Notes under the pieces: generated by a model
Database searches by the model: none
What the model was told of the DNA's origin: nothing
Seen by the model: the letters and a program-made list of their open reading frames with translations, nothing else
Assembly: GCF_026410255.1 (NCBI RefSeq)
Contig: NZ_JAPMLL010000009.1
Location: forward strand, 1 to 64,000
Origin: Xanthomarina sp. F1114
Lineage (GTDB): Bacteria > Bacteroidota > Bacteroidia > Flavobacteriales > Flavobacteriaceae
DNA length: 64,000 nt
Direction: 5' to 3'
Shown here: piece after piece, positions 53,401 through 62,943 of the stretch
Layout of the letters: every line of letters begins with the position of its first letter
How positions within the stretch are numbered: the first letter of the stretch is position 1
Translations under genes and position numbers: made by a program

Positions 53401-54842
53401 TAAACAATCAGAGTTTTGTTTTTAATTCTTTACAATTAGAAGACACTAAATACAACACCAATGGAGTGTTAAATGGCTCTTTAAGTCATACTAATTTTTC
53501 TAATTGGGAATTAAATTTAGATGTATCTACAGATAATTTAATTGTACTTGACACCCATGCAGACGACGACGAAGAAGCCTTATACTATGGAACAGCATTT
53601 ATTGGTGGTTCGGCTAAAATTATAGGACCGGCAGAGCAACTAACTATTAGTGTTATTGCCGAAACAAAACCCAATACTACTTTTGTAATTCCATTAAGCG
53701 ATATGGAGTCTTTTGGTGATAACTCTTATATTCATTTTTTAACCAGAGAGGAAAAAGAAGCTAAACTTAAGGGAGAAGATTTAATTACTCAAGAAGTCTC
53801 TGGATTAGAGTTAGATTTTGATTTAGATATAACCCAAGATGCAGAAATAGAAATTGTTATAGATAAAGATTCCGGAAGTACTATTAAAGGGAAAGGAGAA
53901 GGAGGTTTGCTAATTGAAATTAACACCAATGGAAAGTTTAGAATGTTTGGGGATTTTATTGTTTTCGAAGGGGTTTATAATTTTAAATATGGCGGAATTA
54001 TAGAAAAGAAATTTATAGTTCAAGAAGGAAGTTTAGGTTGGGATGGAGACCCAATGAGTGCTAGAATTGATATAAAAGCACTATATGCCACTCAAGCTAA
54101 TCCATCGCCATTACTGGATAACCCTATAAATAGAAGTATTCCGGTTTATGTCGAAACCTCCCTTACCGGACAATTAGAAAAACCAGATATTGATTTCGGA
54201 TTTACCTTCCCTAATTTAAACTCAACCGTAAAATCTGAAATACAATACAGACTTAGCTCGAAACAAGATAGAGACAACCAGGCTATTTACCTGTTGGCTA
54301 CTGGAGCTTTTTCTAATAGGTTAAACGAAGTTAATTTTACAGGAACTATCGCCGAACGTTTAAACGGGATTATCAATGGGTTATTTACTAGTAGCAACAA
54401 TAAATTAAATATTGGGTTAAATTATGAAGCTGGAGAGAATACTCCTGAATATCATACAGACGATAGGCTTGGAGTTACTCTGCAAACAAATATTTCTGAA
54501 CGCGTTATAATTAATGGAAAAGTTGGGGTTCCTGTTGGAGGTGTTAGCGAAACTGTTGTAGCTGGAGATGTGCAAATAGATTTCCTTTTAAATGAAGAAG
54601 GTACTCTAACGGCAAAGGTTTTTAATAGAGAAAATAGTATCCGTAATTTTGGTGAAGAAATAGGCTATACTCAAGGTATTGGTATTGCATATAATGTAGA
54701 TTTCGATACATTTAAAGAGTTGTTGAATAAGATTTTTAAGGGTAAAGTAAAAACTCCAAAACAAACTTCTAGCAAGAGCACTGAAGATCAAGAAAACCCT
54801 CTTCCTGACTATCTTGGTTTTAAGAAAGAGGCTCTAGATTAA
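50448..54842 (+). CDS. TamB-like translocation and assembly module protein (DUF490)
   Basis: This is a giant envelope protein of at least 1464 residues with one N-terminal membrane anchor (LLLFIILVLLLSIPTVQTY). A very long beta-rich body of AsmA/TamB repeats follows (for example GDISLEGLIFNLKTYKG). The C-terminal DUF490 domain is from residue about 1030 to 1420, with segments such as GGSAKIIGPAEQL and GEGGLLIEINTNGKFRMFGDF. TamB-type proteins form a lipid or protein conduit between inner and outer membranes. The start is uncertain. The first usual codon is TTG at 50448, inside the anchor. The open frame goes back to 50349 and would add a positively charged stretch (KRIKKFLKILSK) without an ATG, GTG or TTG. 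Confidence 0.9.
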   Translation: MLLFIILVLLLSIPTVQTYMGKKVTTRLNDDFGTDINIGRIGLQFNGDVQLKEVLIRDYKKDTLFAANELNTSILSFKNIVNNKLVFGDISLEGLIFNLKTYKGEEDTNLDIFVARFDEDNPSPDKSNFLLSSSDVSIYDGVFRLINQNNETPTILEFTNIQANTTNLLINGSDVSTRINTLAFNDSRGLEVKNLVSNFTYTPSNILLENLSIKSANSSLEGEVKFYFDREELKNFTDKVKIDATFTKSDIALNELNTFYNEFGVNQRAKLSAKFSGTLNDLMVDNLEVFTSTRSKIIGNIHFKNLFKTETESFYMKGDFDQLNSNYRDLKALLPNILGASIPSSFDKLGNFNIIGKTEITKSTIFANLLINTEIGLIDTNLDMHRINDIDNASYSGNVVLKDFDIGEFINDKTLGKTSLNLDVDGSGFTKENVNTQLNGDIFSLIYNNYTYENIDVSGILRNKIFNGRLISYDKNFQLEFNGLANFSEDINTFDFVADVSYANLNALNFVKKDNVSIFSGVVDMKMEGTTIDDAIGRIQFNKTSYKNQNDEYFFNDFEITSSFQDNERNISVNSPDIIEGELSGEFVFADIGKLFENAIGSIYTNFKPHKVKENQYIDFNFKIYNKIVEVFVPDLKLGKNTYVRGRVESDEKEFKLTFKSPKIKLFDYFANKIELQLDNKNPVFNTYVEIDSLNTKFYDVSKFNLINVTLNDTLYVRTEFKGGKSNKDIYNLNFYHTINPNNKSVVGLKESDVTFKGNTWTINENRDHLHKIVFDNKFSNINIEEIIMNHKHEEIRLSGVLRDSTYKNINLNFNDVDLSKITPEVDGLEMYGNVNGRLEILQKRGAYLPSSQISIDNFTVNELALGSFDAAITGNENLTNYAVDIRIKDKRAQSLAVVGNIGLVNDVSTINVDFLFNKFKLDFLNPFLEDILSDIRGDVTGVANVSGKLEKPDISGNLRLNNSGLKIPYLNVDYNFANNSQVSLNNQSFVFNSLQLEDTKYNTNGVLNGSLSHTNFSNWELNLDVSTDNLIVLDTHADDDEEALYYGTAFIGGSAKIIGPAEQLTISVIAETKPNTTFVIPLSDMESFGDNSYIHFLTREEKEAKLKGEDLITQEVSGLELDFDLDITQDAEIEIVIDKDSGSTIKGKGEGGLLIEINTNGKFRMFGDFIVFEGVYNFKYGGIIEKKFIVQEGSLGWDGDPMSARIDIKALYATQANPSPLLDNPINRSIPVYVETSLTGQLEKPDIDFGFTFPNLNSTVKSEIQYRLSSKQDRDNQAIYLLATGAFSNRLNEVNFTGTIAERLNGIINGLFTSSNNKLNIGLNYEAGENTPEYHTDDRLGVTLQTNISERVIINGKVGVPVGGVSETVVAGDVQIDFLLNEEGTLTAKVFNRENSIRNFGEEIGYTQGIGIAYNVDFDTFKELLNKIFKGKVKTPKQTSSKSTEDQENPLPDYLGFKKEALD

Positions 54843-54964
54843 GTGATAAAAATCATAGTATTATAAAATAACTGTTTTCCTACAGGATTAGTCTTAAATT
54901 TATTGTAAATCCAAGTCTTTATTGGTGATTGTTTATTAAATTTACTATAATTATTAGCAAATAA

Positions 54965-55951
54965 ATGAGTGATAAAATAACTAAAATAGGCGTTTTAACT
55001 TCTGGAGGAGATGCGCCAGGTATGAATGCGGCCATTCGTTCTGTTGTTAGAACCTGTGCTTATCATAATATTGAATGTGTTGGTATCTACAGGGGTTTTG
55101 AAGGCATGATGGAAGGCGATTTTAAAGACTTTACGGCCAGAAACGTCAATCATATTATTAATACAGGGGGAACTATCTTAAAATCGGCTCGTTCTAACGA
55201 GTTTAAAACTAAAGAAGGAAGAGCTAAAGCACATAACTATTTAGTCAAAAAAGGGATTCAAGCACTTGTTTTAATTGGAGGAGATGGAACTTTTACGGGA
55301 GGTATGGTTTTTAATAAAGAGTTTAATTTTCCAATTATAGGTATTCCAGGAACCATTGATAACGATATTTATGGAACCAATTTTACTATTGGTTACGATA
55401 CAGCCATTAATACGGTTGTGGAAGCTATAGATAAAATTAGAGATACTGCTAGTTCGCATAAGCGTTTGTTTTTTGTTGAAGTTATGGGCAGAGATGTTGG
55501 CCATATAGCTTTAAATGCTGGTGTTGGAGCAGGAGCTGAAGAGATTCTAATTCCTGAAGAAGATTTAGGCCTGGACAGACTAGTTGAATCTTTAAAACGT
55601 AGTAAAGCTTCTGGGAAGTCTTCCAGTATAGTAGTGGTTGCAGAAGGCGATAAAATTGGTAAAAATGTTTTCGAACTTAAAGATTATATAGATGAAAATA
55701 TGCCGGAATACGATGTTCGTGTCTCAGTGTTAGGTCATATGCAACGTGGAGGATCGCCTAGTTGTTTCGATCGCGTATTGGCAAGTAGAATGGGAGTAAA
55801 GGCTGTAGAATCTTTATTAGAAGGGAAATCTAATTATATGGTTGGAATTTTAGATAATAAAATGGAATTGACTTCTTTGAATAAAGCTGTAAAAGGAAAG
55901 TCAAAAATAAATTTAGAATTACTTCGTGTGTCTGATGTCATGACAACATAA
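54965..55951 (+). CDS. pfkA: ATP-dependent 6-phosphofructokinase
   Basis: This 328-residue PFK has GVLTSGGDAPGMNAAIR near residue 8 and the phosphate loop LVLIGGDGTFTGG. The substrate motif PGTIDNDIYGTN follows, with MGRDVGHIA and MQRGGSPSCFDR. The GGDGT (rather than GGDDT) pattern indicates ATP as phosphate donor. It catalyses the committed step of glycolysis. The gap gene follows 65 nt later on the same strand. Confidence 0.96.
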   Translation: MSDKITKIGVLTSGGDAPGMNAAIRSVVRTCAYHNIECVGIYRGFEGMMEGDFKDFTARNVNHIINTGGTILKSARSNEFKTKEGRAKAHNYLVKKGIQALVLIGGDGTFTGGMVFNKEFNFPIIGIPGTIDNDIYGTNFTIGYDTAINTVVEAIDKIRDTASSHKRLFFVEVMGRDVGHIALNAGVGAGAEEILIPEEDLGLDRLVESLKRSKASGKSSSIVVVAEGDKIGKNVFELKDYIDENMPEYDVRVSVLGHMQRGGSPSCFDRVLASRMGVKAVESLLEGKSNYMVGILDNKMELTSLNKAVKGKSKINLELLRVSDVMTT

Positions 55952-56007
55952 ATAGTTAAAAGTCATTTTTTAAGCTAAAAAATAAAATTAAGAATTAAAA
56001 TAAATAA

Positions 56008-57018
<1,011 letters not shown>

Positions 57019-57047
57019 AATACAATCTTAAATAACATTTCATAAAT

Positions 57048-57099
57048 AATTCCACAGAGTAATTCTAATAATAAAAGAGTTTATCTGTGGAATTTTTTT
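57048..57099 (+). terminator. Terminator after gap
   Basis: An 11-bp stem (57048-57058 with 57084-57094) has a 25-nt loop and a T-run at 57093-57099. It separates gap from the kinase-mgsA pair and may allow partial readthrough. Confidence 0.65.
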
Positions 57100-57110
57100 A
57101 ATTTTAACGC

Positions 57111-57983
57111 ATGATATTAATTGCCGATAGTGGTTCTACAAAATGCGATTGGATTTCCGTCGATTCTCAAGGAAATCAACTTTTAGATAAATTGGATACT
57201 AAAGGACTTAACCCTGCACTTTTAACAGAAAAAGAACTTTCTGAAATTATACAAGCCAATCCAAATTTAATAAGGGTTAAAGATCAAGTTTCACATGTAT
57301 TTTTTTACGGAGCAGGTTGTGGTACAGAAAACCCCAGGCTTTTATTGAAGGAGGTTTTACAAAACATCTTTCAAAAAGCATTTATTGAAGTTAAAGAAGA
57401 CACTTTAGCAGCAGTAAGAGCAAGTTTAAACCATAAAAATGAAGCGGCTGTAGTATGTATTCTTGGAACCGGTTCCAATTGTAGTTTTTTTGATGGAGAA
57501 CAAATACATCAACGCGTAGCTTCTTTAGGTTATAGTATTATGGACGATGCTAGCGGAAATTATTACGGCAGACAATTAATTAGAGGATATTACTTCAATC
57601 AGATGCCAGAAAAATTGAAAGTTTTATTTGCTGAAAAATTCAATTTAGAAGCAGACGCTATAAAAAATAAACTTTACAAACAAGCTAATCCCAACGCTTA
57701 TCTGGCCACTTTTGCTGAATTCATATTTACACACAAAGACTCCGATTATATAAAAAACCTCATTATTGAAGGTCTTCGTTTGTTTTCTAAAAATATGATT
57801 TTACAGTATTCTGAAGAAATTAAAACAATTCCTGTTCACTTTGTAGGTTCCATTGCTCATTTTTCAAAAGAAGAAGTTTTAGAAGTCGCAGAAGAGTTTC
57901 ATTTTAAAGTTGGAAATATTATTAGACGTCCTATTGAAGGACTCGTTAAATATCATATAAATCATTTAGATTCATGGAAATAG
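57111..57983 (+). CDS. BadF/BadG/N-acetylglucosamine kinase family ATPase
   Basis: This 290-residue ASKHA kinase has phosphate-1 ADSGSTKCDWISVD (residues 5-18) and adenosine-region ILGTGSNCSFFDG. A sugar-site-like LGYSIMDDASGNYYGRQLIRGYY follows. It matches the N-acetylglucosamine kinase-type branch of the BcrAD/BadFG family, so an amino-sugar or other sugar kinase is likely, but the sugar cannot be told from the sequence. The 3' end overlaps mgsA by 10 nt. Confidence 0.85.
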   Translation: MILIADSGSTKCDWISVDSQGNQLLDKLDTKGLNPALLTEKELSEIIQANPNLIRVKDQVSHVFFYGAGCGTENPRLLLKEVLQNIFQKAFIEVKEDTLAAVRASLNHKNEAAVVCILGTGSNCSFFDGEQIHQRVASLGYSIMDDASGNYYGRQLIRGYYFNQMPEKLKVLFAEKFNLEADAIKNKLYKQANPNAYLATFAEFIFTHKDSDYIKNLIIEGLRLFSKNMILQYSEEIKTIPVHFVGSIAHFSKEEVLEVAEEFHFKVGNIIRRPIEGLVKYHINHLDSWK

Positions 57984-58339
57984 CAATTATTGCACACGAT
58001 GGTAAAAAAGCCGAGATGGTTCAGTTTTTAAATGAACATAAAGAAACATTTCTTCAAAAAAACATTTCTTTAGTTTCTACAGGAACTACTGGTAAAAAAG
58101 TTAAGAAAGCCGGTTTTCAAGTGTTAAGATTACTTTCTGGACCTTTGGGTGGCGATGCGCAAATAGCAGCTCGCGTAGCCGAAGGAAAATGTAATATGGT
58201 TTTATTTTTTAGAGATCCTTTAGAAAAGCACCCTCACGAACCAGATGTTCTTATGCTCATGCGTTTATGCGATGTACACGACGTGCCACTAGCTACAAAT
58301 CCCGCTACTGCAGAGTTGTTAATGAAAGGGTTATTGTAA
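57974..58339 (+). CDS. mgsA: Methylglyoxal synthase
   Basis: This 121-residue enzyme has the family motifs AIIAHDGKKAEM (H8, D9), STGTTGKK, LSGPLGGDAQIAARV and FFRDPLEKHPHEPD. It converts dihydroxyacetone phosphate into methylglyoxal and phosphate. It works as an overflow route that frees phosphate when lower glycolysis is slow. It is translationally coupled to the sugar-kinase gene (10-nt overlap) and lies beside pfkA and gap. The stop codon directly abuts the stop of the convergent GMP reductase. Confidence 0.94.
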   Translation: MEIAIIAHDGKKAEMVQFLNEHKETFLQKNISLVSTGTTGKKVKKAGFQVLRLLSGPLGGDAQIAARVAEGKCNMVLFFRDPLEKHPHEPDVLMLMRLCDVHDVPLATNPATAELLMKGLL

Positions 58340-59380
58340 CTATTCCGTATAAACTCTATTTTCCTGTTCTGCCACACGAATAAAAGTAGTCCTTTTAGTC
58401 AGCTCTTTTAAACGTAGCGCACCTACATAGGTACATGTACTTCGTAAACCGCCTAGAATATCCTGAAGTGTTCCTTCAACCTCACCTTTATATGGAACTT
58501 CCACTGTTTTCCCTTCGCTGGCACGGTATTCTGCTACGCCACCCACATATTTATCCATAGCAGTGGTAGAACTCATCCCATAAAATTGTTTATATGTTTT
58601 TCCGTCACGCTCTTTGGTTTCTCCACCACTTTCGTCATGTCCTGAAAACATCCCACCAAGCATGACAAAATCGGCACCAGCTCCAAAAGCCTTTGCTACA
58701 TCGCCAGGAGTAGAGCAGCCTCCATCGCTAATTATCTGTCCGCCTAACCCATGAGCAGCATCGGCACATTCAATAATAGCAGATAATTGCGGATATCCAA
58801 CACCTGTTTTAACACGAGTCGTACAAACAGAACCAGGACCTATGCCAACCTTTACAATATCAGCACCAGATAATAGAAGTTCTTCAACCATTTCGCCAGT
58901 TACCACATTTCCAGCAATAATGGTTTTGTCTGGATACTGTTTTCTTGTTCGTCTTACAAAATCCACAAAATGTTCGGAGTAGCCATTAGCAACATCTATA
59001 CAAATAAATTTTAATTGAGAATCTAATTTAAATATACCAGCCAATTTGCTTAGATCTTCTTTTCCTGTTCCCGTACTAACAGCAATATATTCTCCAATAT
59101 TTTTAGGCGCCTTTTTTAGGAACTTTTCCCATTCAGCAAGCGAATAATGTTTATGTATAGCAGTAAATAATTTATTTTTGGCTAAAGCCAATGCCATTTC
59201 AAAAGTGCCCACAGTATCCATATTAGCAGCCATTATAGGAATGCCATTCCAGCTGTTTTCACTGTTTAAGAACTTAAAATTTCGCTCTAAACTAACTTGA
59301 GACCGACTCTTGAGTGTGGAGCGTTTTGGTCTAATCATTACATCTTTAAAACCTAATTTGATGTCTTGTTCTATACGCAT
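58340..59380 (-). CDS. guaC: GMP reductase
   Basis: This 346-residue member of the IMPDH/GMPR family has catalytic C186 in [15 protein letters not shown], the same number as in the human and E. coli enzymes. The CBS pair of IMP dehydrogenase is absent. Other matches are [16 protein letters not shown] and [24 protein letters not shown]. It reduces GMP to IMP with NADPH. The start ATG at 59380 ([11 protein letters not shown]) gives this numbering. A longer frame from a TTG was rejected. Confidence 0.95.
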   Translation of the reverse strand: MRIEQDIKLGFKDVMIRPKRSTLKSRSQVSLERNFKFLNSENSWNGIPIMAANMDTVGTFEMALALAKNKLFTAIHKHYSLAEWEKFLKKAPKNIGEYIAVSTGTGKEDLSKLAGIFKLDSQLKFICIDVANGYSEHFVDFVRRTRKQYPDKTIIAGNVVTGEMVEELLLSGADIVKVGIGPGSVCTTRVKTGVGYPQLSAIIECADAAHGLGGQIISDGGCSTPGDVAKAFGAGADFVMLGGMFSGHDESGGETKERDGKTYKQFYGMSSTTAMDKYVGGVAEYRASEGKTVEVPYKGEVEGTLQDILGGLRSTCTYVGALRLKELTKRTTFIRVAEQENRVYTE

Positions 59381-59575
59381 TTTAAAAGAATATTGGGTTA
59401 CAATCAAAAGTACGAGTTCTTTTAGTTATCTTAAAGTCAAATTCATCTTTTAATCTTTGTTCTTATTAACAATTGTTTATAGGTATATTGGAACGAATAA
59501 GCTATTCCGGTTTTGAATTTTTGTCCTAGAAAGCCTAACTTCGTACGTTTATTACTTCTATTGAATCTATTTATT

Positions 59576-61951
59576 ATGAAATTGAAAACAACTCTCTTAT
59601 TTTCAAGTATTTACTTGATGTGTTTTTTCGTAACAGCTCAAGAAATCAACCTTTCAGAATTACACATAAAAGATATTATGCAAGGTGAAGACTTTGTTGG
59701 TCATTTACCTTCTAATGTTAGTTGGTCGAATAATAGCGATACCATTTATTTTAAGTGGAATCCAGAAAATGCGTTAAGTGATTCTCTTTATGGGTATGAT
59801 CTAAAAAATGATAAAATTTCTAAAATTGATTTTGAAACGGAGTTTGCTTTACCAGCTTCAAATGCGGTTTTTAATAGAGACAAAACTAAAAAAATATACA
59901 GCAAGAATGGCGATGTTTTTATAGTAGATGTTGTTACAAATACCATAACTCAAATAACGAATACAACGGCTTATGAAAGATCTGTTCATTTTACAGATTC
60001 TTATCAGCAAGTAGCTTATGTAAAAAATAAAAACTTATTTACATGGGATATAGAAACAGGAACCACCACACAGGTCACCAGCTTTTTAAAGAAAGAGAAA
60101 AAGGAGAAATCTAATAGTGAAAAAGATGACTGGCTTAACCAGGATCAACTAGAACTTTTTGATGTTTTAAGAGAGCGTAAAGAAAAATTGGATACGCGTG
60201 ATAGCCTAATGAAGCGATTCAATTCCAAGAAACCTTTAGAAATTTATTTGGGCGATAAATCGATTTTAAATCAAAGAATGAGTTCAGATGGAAATTTTGT
60301 AACCTATCTAACTGCAAAACGTCCAAAAAACAAGAAAACTATCATGCCACATTATGTGACAGAATCTGGGTATACCGAAAATGAAAACACACGTTCTAAA
60401 GTAGGTGATGAGCAGCCGGAATATACCTTGTATATCTACAACCTTATTGATAAGAAAGTCTATCCTGTTGTTTTAGATAATTTAGAAGGCTTAGATTATA
60501 TACCAGAATACACCAAAGAGTATCCAGATAAAGTTTATAAAAACGACAATCGGATTGGATATATTTCAGGACCTACTTGGAGTCCGGATGGCTCATATGG
60601 TGTTTTAGATATTATTGCAAACGATTATAAAGACCGTTGGCTGGTATTATTAAATCCAGAAAATGGAACTGTAGAAAACTTAGACCATCAGCATAATGAA
60701 GCTTGGATTGCTGGTCCTGGAATTGGTGGTTATGGAGGTGGAGACTTAGGATGGATGCCAGATAATAAAAGCATTTGGTTTCAGTCTGAAAAAACAGGTT
60801 ATTCGCATATATATGCCATGGATGTCACTTCAAAAAAAGTAAAAACACTTACAAAAGGAAGTTTTGAAATTTATAACCCTCAAATTTCTAAAGATGAAAA
60901 ACGCTGGTATTTTACGGCTAATATGAATCATCCTGGAGATAGACAGTTTTATAGTATGCCTATAAAAGGAGGGAAGTTTACAGCTTTGACTAATAGGATA
61001 GGAAATAATAACGTAACACTTTCTCCAGATGAAAAACAGATGGCTATTTTGTATTCCTATTCAAATAAGCCTACGGAATTATATATAAAAGAAAATCCAT
61101 TGTTTACTTCAACAGAAAGTACGCCAAAACAAATCACCCATTCTACAACCAAGACTTTTGAGAGTTATGCATGGAAAGATCCAGAAATAATCACTTTTAA
61201 AGCCGATGATGGCGCTGAAGTTTTTGCCAGATTATATCAGCCAAAAACAGAGGTAAAAAATAAAGCAGCCGTTATTTTTGTTCATGGTGCAGGTTATTTA
61301 CAAAACGCTCATAAATGGTGGAGTTCTTATTATAGAGAATATATGTTTCACAATTTTTTAGTAGATAATGGCTATACGGTTTTAGATATAGATTATCGTG
61401 GAAGCGCTGGTTATGGCGGAGAATGGAGAACAGGAATTTACAGGCATATGGGAGGAAAAGATTTGTCTGATCAAGTAGATGGAGCCAAGCATTTAATAAG
61501 TAAATACGGTATCGATACAGATAAAGTTGGTATTTATGGTGGTTCTTATGGAGGATTTATAACACTTATGGCCATGTTTAATGAAGCTGAAACATTTCAG
61601 GCTGGTGCTGCTATTCGTTCGGTGGGAGATTGGGCTGCCTATAATCATGGCTATACAGCAAGAATTTTAAATACACCAGTAACTGATAGTTTAGCTTACA
61701 GAAGAAGTTCGCCTATATATTTTGCCGATGGTTTAGAAGGCGATTTACTGATTTTACACGGTATGATAGACGATAATGTGCATTTTCAAGACATGGTTCG
61801 TTTATCCCAACGTTTAATTGAATTGGGAAAAGAAAATTGGGAAATGGCCATCTATCCAATCGAAAGACATGGTTTTGTAGAGCCAAGTAGTTGGACAGAT
61901 GAATATAAAAGAATATACAAGTTGTTCCAGGAAAGTTTATTAGGTAAATAA
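59576..61951 (+). CDS. S9-family serine peptidase (prolyl oligopeptidase/DPP IV type), exported
   Basis: This 791-residue protein has a signal peptide (MKLKTTLLFSSIYLMCFFVTAQ). A seven-bladed beta-propeller-like N-terminal domain occupies residues about 50-520 (GPTWSPDGSYGVLD and similar). The catalytic alpha/beta-hydrolase domain has S657 in YGGSYGGF, D732 in HGMIDDNV and H765 in ERHGFV. The family removes dipeptides or cleaves after proline. The start at 59576 was chosen because it gives a signal peptide. The longest frame begins 63 nt earlier with a non-signal leader. A methyltransferase gene follows 14 nt later. Confidence 0.92.
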   Translation: MKLKTTLLFSSIYLMCFFVTAQEINLSELHIKDIMQGEDFVGHLPSNVSWSNNSDTIYFKWNPENALSDSLYGYDLKNDKISKIDFETEFALPASNAVFNRDKTKKIYSKNGDVFIVDVVTNTITQITNTTAYERSVHFTDSYQQVAYVKNKNLFTWDIETGTTTQVTSFLKKEKKEKSNSEKDDWLNQDQLELFDVLRERKEKLDTRDSLMKRFNSKKPLEIYLGDKSILNQRMSSDGNFVTYLTAKRPKNKKTIMPHYVTESGYTENENTRSKVGDEQPEYTLYIYNLIDKKVYPVVLDNLEGLDYIPEYTKEYPDKVYKNDNRIGYISGPTWSPDGSYGVLDIIANDYKDRWLVLLNPENGTVENLDHQHNEAWIAGPGIGGYGGGDLGWMPDNKSIWFQSEKTGYSHIYAMDVTSKKVKTLTKGSFEIYNPQISKDEKRWYFTANMNHPGDRQFYSMPIKGGKFTALTNRIGNNNVTLSPDEKQMAILYSYSNKPTELYIKENPLFTSTESTPKQITHSTTKTFESYAWKDPEIITFKADDGAEVFARLYQPKTEVKNKAAVIFVHGAGYLQNAHKWWSSYYREYMFHNFLVDNGYTVLDIDYRGSAGYGGEWRTGIYRHMGGKDLSDQVDGAKHLISKYGIDTDKVGIYGGSYGGFITLMAMFNEAETFQAGAAIRSVGDWAAYNHGYTARILNTPVTDSLAYRRSSPIYFADGLEGDLLILHGMIDDNVHFQDMVRLSQRLIELGKENWEMAIYPIERHGFVEPSSWTDEYKRIYKLFQESLLGK

Positions 61952-61965
61952 TTGTAGCTAACTAA

Positions 61966-62514
61966 ATGAAGGCCTTAGATAGATTTTTACAAAACGAACG
62001 CATAAAGAAAGCTAAAAAGTTTATTAGAACAAACGATGCTGTTTTAGATATTGGAAGTGTAGATGGTGTGATGTTCGAGAAATGGAAAAAGGATATTTCT
62101 TATAGTTATGGCATTGATCCTATTTTAGAAAAGGAAATTAAAACGGAGACTTGTACACTTTTACCTGGGAAATTCCCTGAAGATCTTCCTGAAAATTTGA
62201 GTTTTGATATTATTACTATGCTTGCCGTTTTAGAACATATTCCAAAGGAAGTTCAAGCAGGAATGGCTGAAAATTTCTATAATATATTAAAAACTAAAGG
62301 CCGGGTGATTATAACAGTACCTTCTCCTCAAGTAGATTTTATTCTGGAAATCTTGTTGAAATTAAGATTAATTGATGGTATGAGCCTAGAAGAACATTAT
62401 GGTTTTAAACCTAGCGACACAGAAAAAATCTTTGCTAAAGGCTTTAAACTTATAAAGAAAAAGAAGTTTCAATTAGGACTGAATAATCTTTATGTTTTTG
62501 AAAAAATAGATTAA
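61966..62514 (+). CDS. Class I SAM-dependent methyltransferase
   Basis: This 182-residue Rossmann methyltransferase has SAM loop VLDIGSVDGVMFEKW (residues about 26-40), an acidic ribose-binding residue in YGIDPILE and motif LAVLEHIP. It belongs to the Methyltransf_11/23-like class. The substrate is unknown. It begins 14 nt after the peptidase gene and converges on RidA with only 2 nt between stops. Confidence 0.82.
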   Translation: MKALDRFLQNERIKKAKKFIRTNDAVLDIGSVDGVMFEKWKKDISYSYGIDPILEKEIKTETCTLLPGKFPEDLPENLSFDIITMLAVLEHIPKEVQAGMAENFYNILKTKGRVIITVPSPQVDFILEILLKLRLIDGMSLEEHYGFKPSDTEKIFAKGFKLIKKKKFQLGLNNLYVFEKID

Positions 62515-62516
62515 AC

Positions 62517-62897
62517 CTATTTAGAAGCCATCATACTAATTTCCACATTTACAAATTTAGGTAAGTTAGCAACTTCAACAGTTTCACGTGCTGGTGCAGT
62601 TTCTTCATTAAAATAAGTAGCATAAACCTCGTTTATTTTAGAGAAGTTATGCATATCGCTAACAAAAATAGAAGCTTTAAAAACATTTTCAAAAGTCATG
62701 TCGGCAGCTTTTAATACGGCTTTTAGGTTTTCCATGACCTGGTTTGTTTCAGATTTAATATCTTCCAAAACCAATTCCATAGTTTCTGGATTTAAAGCTA
62801 TTTGTCCAGAGGTATATAAAATATCGTTTACTAATACAGCTTGATTATATGGTCCAATTGGAGCAGGAGCGTGGGGAGTATTAATTATTTTTTTCAT
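62517..62897 (-). CDS. RidA family reactive intermediate deaminase
   Basis: This 126-residue protein has the RidA pattern: IGPYNQAVLVNDILYTSGQIALNPETMEL, FENVFKASIFVSD, and APARETVEVANLP, with the binding Arg. Proteins with this pattern hydrolyse 2-aminoacrylate and related enamines, protecting PLP enzymes. The gene is 46 nt downstream of the LptD-like gene, an arrangement seen in other flavobacteria. Confidence 0.93.
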   Translation of the reverse strand: MKKIINTPHAPAPIGPYNQAVLVNDILYTSGQIALNPETMELVLEDIKSETNQVMENLKAVLKAADMTFENVFKASIFVSDMHNFSKINEVYATYFNEETAPARETVEVANLPKFVNVEISMMASK

Positions 62898-62943
62898 AAT
62901 AAATGGTTTTTATTAGCAAATGGAAATGATGAAATTAAGGTAT